Source: Haliea sp040222615
Lineage (GTDB): Bacteria > Pseudomonadota > Gammaproteobacteria > Pseudomonadales > Halieaceae
Direction: 5' to 3'
Assembly: GCF_040222615.1 (NCBI RefSeq)
Contig: NZ_JAVKCQ010000068.1
Span: 1-11,076 of the forward strand
Length of the DNA stretch: 11,076 bases
Every line of letters starts with the position of its first letter. Positions within the stretch are counted from its first letter, which is position 1. This document shows, piece by piece, positions 1 through 5,495 of the stretch. A model generated the notes under the pieces. It was not told where the DNA came from and made no database searches. It saw nothing but the letters and a program-made list of their open reading frames with translations. The position numbers were made by a program, and so were the translations under genes.

Positions 1-427
1 GGCCGATGATGCGGGCGAAACGCAGGCGCGCACTGTTGCCCAGCGCATCCCCGAGATCCGCCCCCATCAGGTGCCTGATACCGGTGGGCTCCACATACTG
101 GCGATAGTAATCGGAGCTGTAGTAGTCCTCCGAGGCCATGAATTCATCCACGGTAAAAACCTGCCCCGGGGGCAGGTTGATGAACGGATCCAGGGCGAAA
201 TAGTTCTCATTGTAGGCGGCGTACACGGACGGTGACAGCACCACGGAGTTGATCACCAGGCCGGCATCGCCTTCCCTCGGGGCGCGCAGGATCAAGGTGA
301 CAAAGTCCGCGGACAGAGCCTGGCCCAGCAGGCGCAGGAACTCTTCCCAGGGCGGCTCCGCGACCGGACCGCGGGACAGCGCCAGCAACAGCTCGTTCAT
401 CGACTCTGAGATCTGGTAATTGCGCAT
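1..427 (-). CDS. LuxR-type helix-turn-helix regulator, N-terminal sensor part (3' end cut by window edge)
   Basis: Reading the minus strand from an ATG at 427 gives 142 uninterrupted codons to the window edge, beginning MRNYQISESMNELLLALS. The segment resembles the N-terminal domain of a large family of proteobacterial LuxR/FixJ-type regulators: an amphipathic first helix, a beta strand (DFVTLILRAP), a YFALDPF block near residues 76-82, a GQVFTVDEFM block near 88-97 and a YYRQYVEPTGIRHLMG block near 105-120. In that family this region is a PAS/GAF-like sensor and the DNA-binding helix-turn-helix lies at the C terminus, which here would be beyond the window. The start is uncertain because no strong Shine-Dalgarno precedes 427; a second ATG at 400 is possible. 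It lies 76 bp downstream of the LLM oxidoreductase on the same strand and may be cotranscribed with it or control the neighbouring genes. The family call rests on overall pattern, not on a visible HTH. Confidence 0.65.
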   Translation of the reverse strand, partial: MRNYQISESMNELLLALSRGPVAEPPWEEFLRLLGQALSADFVTLILRAPREGDAGLVINSVVLSPSVYAAYNENYFALDPFINLPPGQVFTVDEFMASEDYYSSDYYRQYVEPTGIRHLMGADLGDALGNSARLRFARIIG

Positions 428-503
428 GCCGGGTCCAGCGTTAAAGCGGTGATTGTCCTGCCTCGGTCCGTGGCGGTCAAACGACCCGGCGCAGCAGGCG
501 GAG

Positions 504-1526
504 TCAGCCGCGCAGGCTGGCGATGGCCGCAGCCGCCAGCGGGTCGTCCGCGGGATCCTCGGGCATGGGAAAGGTGATGCTGTGGGCAAGGCCCGCGTAG
601 CGCTCGCGCAGCACATCGGCAATCTCCGGGTAGGTGCCCCGGGGGACAAACTGGGCCAGCATGTCGTCGGTGACGATACCGGCGAGGTCCTGCCAGCGAC
701 TCTCGCGGGTGAGCTCCAGCAGCTGCCGGCCCTTGTCCTGCCAGCCGAACATGTCCAGGCTGGGCCAGTAAGCGGGCGTGGAATAGAGAAACCCGAGCAG
801 GCGCCGCTGTTTTTCCCAGGACGCCGTCACTGCCTGCTCATCGCGTCCGGTCGCTATCAGTGGTCCCAGCACCAGCCGAAAGCCGGCCACCGGGCGCCCG
901 GCCTGCTCCAGCCCGCCCTGCAGACGGGGCAGGCACACCGCGCGAATATAGGCGGGAGGCGTGTTGGTGGGATGCGTAATCATGCCGTCCGCCACCCGTC
1001 CGACCATACGGGTCATGGCGGGCCCTACCGCGCCACAGAGCACCGGGATATCCGGGTGCGCAATCGGGCCGGGATTAAAAAAGGGCTGCAGGCGGGTGAA
1101 GCGGTAGTGCTCGCCTTCGAAACGCAGCCGCTCGCCGGTCTGGAAACTGTGGAAGATGTCCTTCAGCGACTGCACGTACTCACGCAGCTGCGGTACCGGG
1201 GACACCCAGCGCGCCGAGTAGCGTTCCTCGATGTTCTGCCTGATCTGGGTGCCCAGTCCAAGCTCGAAACGGCCGGCGGACATCTGCTGAAGATCCCAGG
1301 CCGCGATGGCCACAGTCATCGGGCTGCGCGGGAATGCCACCAGTACCGCCGTGCCCACCACCAGGCTATGGGTGGCCTGCAGCGCCATGGCCGCCAGCAA
1401 CAGGCCATCGTGCACCGCGTCTGGCACCTGCAGGCCGTCGAAACCCATGGCCTCGGCGCGCGCCGCGTGGGCGCCGATGGCAACCGGACCCATGGTTTCA
1501 GGCGTCGTGGCATAAACCCGGAACAT
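504..1526 (-). CDS. LLM-class (luciferase-like) oxidoreductase, F420-dependent TIGR03617-like family
   Basis: A 340-residue luciferase-like (bacterial luciferase/F420-type) TIM-barrel enzyme. The N terminus carries ARAEAMGFDGLQVPDAVHD (residues about 22-40). The core signature LVVGTAVLVAFPRSPM and then LQQMSAGRFELGLGTQ spans about 55-94. A second conserved block, IPVLCGAVGPAMTRMVGRVADGM, lies near 160-182, and DMLAQFVPRGTYPEIADVL near 288-306 is the usual C-terminal segment. The pattern best fits the TIGR03617 subfamily annotated as F420-dependent; members use a reduced flavin or deazaflavin to act on small organic substrates, but the cofactor and substrate here are not proven. The ATG at 1526 is supported by a GAGGT Shine-Dalgarno (1533-1537, 6-nt spacing). 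The gene is divergent from the SDR at 1665, sharing a 138-bp regulatory gap. Length is normal for the family and no break is visible. Confidence 0.85.
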   Translation of the reverse strand: MFRVYATTPETMGPVAIGAHAARAEAMGFDGLQVPDAVHDGLLLAAMALQATHSLVVGTAVLVAFPRSPMTVAIAAWDLQQMSAGRFELGLGTQIRQNIEERYSARWVSPVPQLREYVQSLKDIFHSFQTGERLRFEGEHYRFTRLQPFFNPGPIAHPDIPVLCGAVGPAMTRMVGRVADGMITHPTNTPPAYIRAVCLPRLQGGLEQAGRPVAGFRLVLGPLIATGRDEQAVTASWEKQRRLLGFLYSTPAYWPSLDMFGWQDKGRQLLELTRESRWQDLAGIVTDDMLAQFVPRGTYPEIADVLRERYAGLAHSITFPMPEDPADDPLAAAAIASLRG

Positions 1527-1553
1527 GACTTGACCTCACTCCACCGCAGCGGA

Positions 1554-1570
1554 TAACTTGACTCAGGTTA
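1554..1570. promoter_or_regulatory. 17-bp near-perfect palindrome, candidate operator between divergent genes
   Basis: TAACTTGA-C-TCAGGTTA: two 8-bp half-sites around a single central base, matching at 7 of 8 positions. It lies in the 138-bp gap between the divergently transcribed LLM oxidoreductase (start 1526) and SDR (start 1665), 27 bp upstream of the LLM ATG. Size and symmetry suit a dimeric repressor of TetR, GntR or MarR type. A TTGACT hexamer (1558-1563) lies within it, but no convincing -10 box follows at normal spacing. A second, weaker symmetry, TTAG-CTTA-CTAA (1568-1579), abuts it. No protein has been tied to this site; a function is inferred from symmetry and position only. Confidence 0.45.
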
Positions 1571-1664
1571 GCTTACTAAAGCCTGCCCCACAGCTGCGGC
1601 AGCCCGGCTTGTACTACCCATCACCTCCGCCGCGAACTCTGTTCACCCTGACAGGAGCACAGCC

Positions 1665-2501
1665 ATGACCCAGCGCAAAGTCGCCTTCATTACCGGCGCC
1701 AGCCGCGGTATCGGTGCGGTCACCGCCGTCGCGCTGGCCCGGGCCGGCTACGACCTGGCGCTCACAGCCCGCACCCTGCGCGAGGGCGAGCAGCACGAGC
1801 ACGGCGCCTGGGCGTCACAGGAAAGCGCCCTGCCCGGCAGCCTGGAAGCCACCGCCGCGGCGGCCCGCGAATTCGGGGCGAACACCCTGCTGCTGCGCTC
1901 GGACATCCTCGACACCGGCAGCGTACTGGCGGCGGCCGACCAGGCCCTGGCGCATTTCGGCAGCGTCGACCTGCTGTTCAACAACGCCTGTTACCAGGGG
2001 CCCGGCAATCTGCAGCGGGTACTGGACGTGACCCTGGAGCAGGCGGAAAAGGTCTACCGCGGCAATGTGCTGACGCCGCTGGCGCTGGTGCAGAAACTGC
2101 TCCCCGGAATGCTGGCGCGCGGCGCAGGCAGCATTATCAACATGGTCTCCGGTTCCGCCCTCGCAGACCCACCGGCTCCCGCCGACCAGGGCGGTTGGAG
2201 CTTTGTCTACCCTTCCTCCAAGGCCGCGTTGATCCGCATGGTACCGAGCCTGCGGGTGGAACACGCCGACAGCGGCCTGCGTTTTTTCAGCGTCGAACCG
2301 GGTTTCGTACTCACCGAAGTCATGAAGGCCAACGGCTTCGGCGTCGACATCCCTGCCCTCTATAAACCGACCGCGCCGGAGGCCATTGCCGATGTCGTGC
2401 TGTGGCTGGCGGAATCAGCAGAGGCCCTGGACTGGCACGACAAGGGCGTCATCCGTGCGCCGCAGCTGCACCGCAAGCTGTTCCCGGAGCCGGTGGCGTA
2501 A
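1665..2501 (+). CDS. SDR-family oxidoreductase (SDR1), probably NADP-dependent
   Basis: A 278-residue classical short-chain dehydrogenase/reductase. The Rossmann glycine motif TGASRGIG is at residues 10-17 and NNA at 106-108. The tetrad is complete: N134 (YRGNV), S162 (INMVS), Y182 and K186 (YPSSK). EPGFVLTEV follows at 211-219. Arg14 in the glycine motif and Arg36 after the second strand (TAR) suggest preference for NADP(H). Two insertions distinguish it from FabG-like enzymes: an acidic/His-rich stretch at about 38-58 after the second strand, and DPPAPADQGGW at 168-178 between the catalytic Ser and Tyr. The C terminus lacks the usual xxVDGG strand and ends KLFPEPVA. The ATG at 1665 follows AGGAG (1653-1657, 7-nt spacing). 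It diverges from the LLM gene and converges on SDR2 with a 43-bp gap. Substrate unknown. Confidence 0.88.
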   Translation: MTQRKVAFITGASRGIGAVTAVALARAGYDLALTARTLREGEQHEHGAWASQESALPGSLEATAAAAREFGANTLLLRSDILDTGSVLAAADQALAHFGSVDLLFNNACYQGPGNLQRVLDVTLEQAEKVYRGNVLTPLALVQKLLPGMLARGAGSIINMVSGSALADPPAPADQGGWSFVYPSSKAALIRMVPSLRVEHADSGLRFFSVEPGFVLTEVMKANGFGVDIPALYKPTAPEAIADVVLWLAESAEALDWHDKGVIRAPQLHRKLFPEPVA

Positions 2502-2536
2502 ATCTCGCCGTACGCGCCGGTGGCAGGGGCTCACGT

Positions 2537-2551
2537 ACCCTGGATCAGGGT
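2537..2551 (+). terminator. Short hairpin at the convergent SDR1/SDR2 junction, possible weak terminator
   Basis: ACCCTG-GAT-CAGGGT forms a 6-bp stem with a 3-nt loop, followed by only two more T residues. An alternative fold pairs CCCTGG (2538-2543) with CCAGGG (2554-2559). The hairpin starts 35 nt after the SDR1 stop codon and overlaps the stop codon of the oppositely oriented SDR2. The T run is too short for a strong intrinsic terminator, so the call is tentative. Confidence 0.25.
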
Positions 2552-3318
2552 TTCCAGGGCACACCGTTGATATGACCGCCGCCGTCGACATAGAGCGTAT
2601 TACCGGTCATGTAGCGCGAGCCCTCGCTGGCGAGGAACAGCACGACGGGGGCAATATCCTCCTCCGGGTCGCCGCTGTAGCCCATGGGAATCATTTTCTG
2701 GATGCCGGCCATCATCTCCGGCATTTCCGCCATCCGCGCCTTGAAGGCCGGCGTTGCCGCGCCCGGACAGATCGCGTTGCAGGTGATGCCATCCCTGCCC
2801 CACTCCACCGCCGCCGTGCGGGTAAGCGCACGCACCGCTTCCTTGGCGCAGTTGTAGTCCACGGTGCCGGCGTGGGCATTGACGCCGTTCAGTGAGCACA
2901 TGTTGATGATACGGCCCCAGCGCTGGGCGGCCATGACCGGATACACGGCCTGCATGGCGGCCAGTACCGCGTGGAACCCCGCGGTCATTGACCCCGCCAG
3001 CCGCTCATCGCTGACACCGCTGACGCTGGTAGGATCGCTGCCGGTGGGATAGGCGTTGTTCACCAGTACGTCCACCCGGCCGAACTCACCCAGGGTGCGC
3101 TCGACCATGTCCCGCACACTGGCCAGGTCGCGAATATCGGTCTCGATGAACAATCCCTGGCCGCCGAGAGCGGCCAGCGAGTCGGCGACGGCCTGGCCGC
3201 GCTGGCGATCAATCTCCGCCACCACCACGGTCCAGCCAGCACGGGCAAAACTGCGGGCGACGCCTTCGCCAATGCCGCCACCGGCACCGGTGATAACAAC
3301 AATCTCGGGGTGATGCAT
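2545..3318 (-). CDS. SDR-family oxidoreductase (SDR2), probably NAD-dependent
   Basis: A 257-residue classical SDR of normal length. It has TGAGGGIG at residues 10-17, an acidic residue at the end of the second strand (D37, favouring NAD), D61 and NNA at 87-89. S142, Y155 and K159 form the triad, followed by CPGAATPAF at 184-192 and a C-terminal YVDGGG strand at 243-248. The usual catalytic Asn of helix 4 aligns with Gly114 (SMTAGFHAVL), a departure from the normal tetrad. The start is fixed by AGGAG (3326-3330), 7 nt before the ATG, and only 14 nt separate the MFS stop from this start. It is therefore the last gene of a three-gene operon with SDR3 and the MFS carrier. It most likely oxidises or reduces an alcohol/ketone intermediate of the compound handled by the operon; the substrate cannot be named. 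Confidence 0.9.
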   Translation of the reverse strand: MHHPEIVVITGAGGGIGEGVARSFARAGWTVVVAEIDRQRGQAVADSLAALGGQGLFIETDIRDLASVRDMVERTLGEFGRVDVLVNNAYPTGSDPTSVSGVSDERLAGSMTAGFHAVLAAMQAVYPVMAAQRWGRIINMCSLNGVNAHAGTVDYNCAKEAVRALTRTAAVEWGRDGITCNAICPGAATPAFKARMAEMPEMMAGIQKMIPMGYSGDPEEDIAPVVLFLASEGSRYMTGNTLYVDGGGHINGVPWKP

Positions 3319-3332
3319 GATTCAGCTCCTGA

Positions 3333-4544
3333 TCAAGAGGATGTCACTGCCGCCGGCATACGGATCATCGGCAGCAGCACCAGGCCCGCGAGCAGCGCCA
3401 CCACGAAGCCGAGAAAGGCGCCGGTGTAGCTGCCGGTGGCATCGTGCACCAGTCCCGCCAGCGGCGGCCCGAGCAGGGTCATCGGCATGATGACGGGGTT
3501 CATCATGCCCATCACCCGGCCGTAGTTGGCCGCACCGAACAGCACCGCCAGCAAGGCGCCCCAGACCGGCAGCATGCCGCCTGCGGCAAGACCGAGACTG
3601 ATACTGCCAAACAGCAGCATGCTGTAGCCGTCGCCGACGACGTAGAACACCACCCCGGTGATCACCAGGGCCATGGACGCGGCGAGTCCGGCCCGCAGGT
3701 CGACCCGGTCAGCGATAGCGCCAAAACCCAGCTTGCCGGCGATGCCGGCCAAAGCCATGGCGGAAATCAGAAAGGCGGCCCGGTCCGGTGTCGAACCGGT
3801 GTCCAGGGCAAAGGGCACCAGGTTGGCCAGCAGCGCAGAATAGACGCCGAACAGCAGGCTGATGGAAAGTGCGACCAACCAGAAATTGCGCTCCCGCAGC
3901 AGCGCGGCCGTGGACAGGGGCGGCGGCAGCGGGCCGCCGCTGGGCGGTGGCGCATCGCCGTCCGGATGCAGGCCGCGGTCGGCGGGCCGGTTCGCCACCA
4001 GCCAGATCGCGGGCAGGGTCAGCAACAGGGAACCGAGACCGAGAATCCGCAGCGCGTTGCGCCACTCGAAACTGTCGATCAGCCACTGCACCAGCGGGGG
4101 AAACACAAAGCCGCCGACCGAGGTCCCGACCGCGGCAACGCCCAGGGCCATGCCACGGCGGCGACTGAACCAGCGCGCCAGCAGGGTCGAAGTGGTCAGC
4201 GGACCCAACAGATTGATGCCCAGCATCATCAGGGCCGCATAGATAATCGGTACCTGCCAGCTGGCGGTGGTGAACGACAGCAGGAGATAGCCCGAGGCGA
4301 GTCCCACCGCACCCAGGAACATCATCCGGCGCAGTGAACCGCGATCAATCAGCCCCCCCATGAACGGCGACAGCAAGCCGCCGGCCAGGGTCATGCCGGT
4401 GATACCCAGCATCATGGTCATGCGGCTGGCCTCGAAGGCTGCCCCCAGCGGCACTGCGACGACGCTGTAGGAATACATGATGGAACCACTGCTGACCATC
4501 AACACCAGAAACGCCACACCGACCAGCAACCAGCCGTAGAACAT
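3333..4544 (-). CDS. MFS transporter, monocarboxylate/YcxA-like (MCT/OFA-type)
   Basis: A 403-residue inner-membrane carrier with about 12 hydrophobic segments in two halves. It begins FYGWLLVGVAFLVLM, typical of MCT-like and oxalate/formate-antiporter-like MFS proteins. Motif A, GGLIDRGSLRR (residues 63-73), sits between helices 2 and 3, and its counterpart GFGAIADRVDLR (273-284) between helices 8 and 9. RWFSRRRGMALG (124-135) and the following helix are also characteristic of this group. The central cytoplasmic loop (about 190-215) is rich in Pro and Gly. The ATG at 4544 is preferred over the one at 4580: it has GGAG 7 nt upstream, MFYGW is the family N terminus, and the longer form would overlap SDR3. 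The 13-nt gap to SDR3 indicates cotranscription. Related carriers move organic acids; here it probably imports the substrate of the adjacent SDRs. Confidence 0.88.
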   Translation of the reverse strand: MFYGWLLVGVAFLVLMVSSGSIMYSYSVVAVPLGAAFEASRMTMMLGITGMTLAGGLLSPFMGGLIDRGSLRRMMFLGAVGLASGYLLLSFTTASWQVPIIYAALMMLGINLLGPLTTSTLLARWFSRRRGMALGVAAVGTSVGGFVFPPLVQWLIDSFEWRNALRILGLGSLLLTLPAIWLVANRPADRGLHPDGDAPPPSGGPLPPPLSTAALLRERNFWLVALSISLLFGVYSALLANLVPFALDTGSTPDRAAFLISAMALAGIAGKLGFGAIADRVDLRAGLAASMALVITGVVFYVVGDGYSMLLFGSISLGLAAGGMLPVWGALLAVLFGAANYGRVMGMMNPVIMPMTLLGPPLAGLVHDATGSYTGAFLGFVVALLAGLVLLPMIRMPAAVTSS

Positions 4545-4551
4545 CAGGAAA

Positions 4552-4555
4552 CTCC
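4552..4555 (-). promoter_or_regulatory. Shine-Dalgarno that sets the MFS start at 4544
   Basis: GGAG on the minus strand lies between the SDR3 stop codon (4560-4558) and the MFS ATG, at 7-nt spacing. It favours the ATG at 4544 over the in-frame ATG at 4580, which lies inside SDR3. Confidence 0.7.
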
Positions 4556-4557
4556 GT

Positions 4558-5349
4558 TCAAACGGGCATGTACTCGCCACCGTTCACATCAAGCCCCGCG
4601 CCGGTAACCACGCGGGCATAATCCGAGGCCAGGAACACAGCGGCCTTGGCGCAGTCACCGTCGTCGGGGATGTGCCCGAGGGGAATGCTGCGGGTCACCT
4701 CGGCGATCAGATCCTCCTTGGGCCGACCACTGGCCTGCGCCTGCCAGTCAAAATAGCCCTCGACTGCCGGACCCCACATCCAGCCCATGTGGCAGCTGTT
4801 GACCCGTATATTGTCCTTGCCGAGTTCCAGCGCCAGGTGCTTGGTGGCGTTGCGCAGGGCCGACTTGGAGGCGCCGTAGCCGCCCTGGGTCGCCAGCGGC
4901 TTGTGCTCCACCATGGTGGCTATCATGACAATGGCGCCACCGCCAGCCGCGCGCAGGTGGGGTATGCAGGCCTGGGTCAGCTGCATGGTGCCGAAAAAGT
5001 TGACCTCCATGCTCCGGCGCCAGCCGTCCAGGTCCGCCTCGGCAATAGGCTCGAAATTACCGGGGTCATAGGCGCTGTTGAAGAGCACATCGATGCGGCC
5101 AAAGGCCTCAGCGGTCGCGCCGGCAAGGGCCTCGCACTGGGCGCGGTCGGCGATGTCAGTCACCACCTTGAGCGTGCGGGTTCCAAGACCCAGGGCCTGG
5201 ATCTCGGCTTCGGCGACGTCCAGCTTGGCCGGCGTACGCGCCGCCAGCACCACGCCCGCGGCACCCTCGCGGGCGGCGAGGGTGGACAGTTCCTGGCCGA
5301 GACCCGGGCCGATACCCGAAACGATGACAATCTTGTCCTTTAACAGCAT
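4558..5349 (-). CDS. SDR-family oxidoreductase (SDR3) with Thr at the catalytic Ser position
   Basis: A 263-residue SDR and first gene of the SDR3-MFS-SDR2 operon. The glycine motif is the variant SGIGPGLG (residues 11-18), and Arg38 after the second strand (LAAR) suggests NADP(H). The NNAG motif is replaced by NSAY (91-94). N117 (EVNFFG), Y158 and K162 (YGASK) are present. The position of the catalytic Ser, 13 residues before the Tyr, is Thr145 (VMIATM). The C terminus GLDVNGGEYMPV matches the usual last strand. The ATG at 5349 has AGGAG 8 nt upstream and gives the N terminus MLLKDKIVIVSG. An in-frame extension up to 5535 would run into dnaE and has no SDR homology, so it is rejected. The gene starts 146 bp after dnaE, and the MFS gene follows after 13 nt. 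Substrate unknown. Confidence 0.88.
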   Translation of the reverse strand: MLLKDKIVIVSGIGPGLGQELSTLAAREGAAGVVLAARTPAKLDVAEAEIQALGLGTRTLKVVTDIADRAQCEALAGATAEAFGRIDVLFNSAYDPGNFEPIAEADLDGWRRSMEVNFFGTMQLTQACIPHLRAAGGGAIVMIATMVEHKPLATQGGYGASKSALRNATKHLALELGKDNIRVNSCHMGWMWGPAVEGYFDWQAQASGRPKEDLIAEVTRSIPLGHIPDDGDCAKAAVFLASDYARVVTGAGLDVNGGEYMPV

Positions 5350-5357
5350 GGCGAGCA

Positions 5358-5362
5358 CTCCT
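5358..5362 (-). promoter_or_regulatory. Shine-Dalgarno that sets the SDR3 start at 5349
   Basis: AGGAG on the minus strand, 8 nt upstream of the ATG at 5349. It supports the 263-residue protein over a form extended by 62 residues that would overlap the end of dnaE. Confidence 0.75.
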
Positions 5363-5394
5363 CGGTTTTTATCGTTGCTAGTTAACGGGTACCG

Positions 5395-5423
5395 ATTCTG
5401 GGCGCTGGGGCAGGCCGGCGCAA
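5395..5423 (-). promoter_or_regulatory. Weak candidate sigma70 promoter for the SDR3-MFS-SDR2 operon
   Basis: On the minus strand, TTGCGC (3 of 6 match to -35) is separated by 17 nt from CAGAAT (4 of 6 match to -10), ending about 46 nt before the SDR3 ATG. A rival of similar quality uses GATAAA at 5367-5372. Neither is strong. The 146-bp gap to dnaE leaves room for an independent promoter, but its position is not established. Confidence 0.2.
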
Positions 5424-5462
5424 TGCGACGGCGGAGGTAGCGGAGGATAGTGCAGCAGATCG

Positions 5463-5482
5463 AACCGGCGAGGACGCCGGTT
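5463..5482 (-). terminator. Perfect hairpin just downstream of dnaE, candidate terminator
   Basis: AACCGGCG and CGCCGGTT form a perfect 8-bp, mostly GC stem around a 4-nt loop, 13 nt after the dnaE stop codon on the minus strand. The sequence after the stem (CGATCTGC) is not U-rich, so it may be a Rho-assisted end, an RNA-stabilising hairpin or a weak intrinsic terminator. Its position suits the end of the lpx-rnhB-dnaE transcript. Confidence 0.45.
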
Positions 5483-5495
5483 GAAACGGACGGAG

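Noticed and set aside
453..1556. 367-codon open frame on the plus strand across the LLM gene
   Set aside because: It is the antisense shadow of a well-conserved LLM oxidoreductase; the product is rich in Arg, Gly, Gln and His with no family pattern.
1558..1579. TTGACT with TACTAA as a plus-strand promoter for SDR1
   Set aside because: The spacing between the hexamers is about 10 nt, too short for a sigma70 promoter; no other convincing -10 box follows.
3444..4337. 297-codon open frame on the plus strand over the MFS gene
   Set aside because: Hydrophilic, Gln/Arg/His-rich shadow of a clear 12-helix transporter on the other strand.
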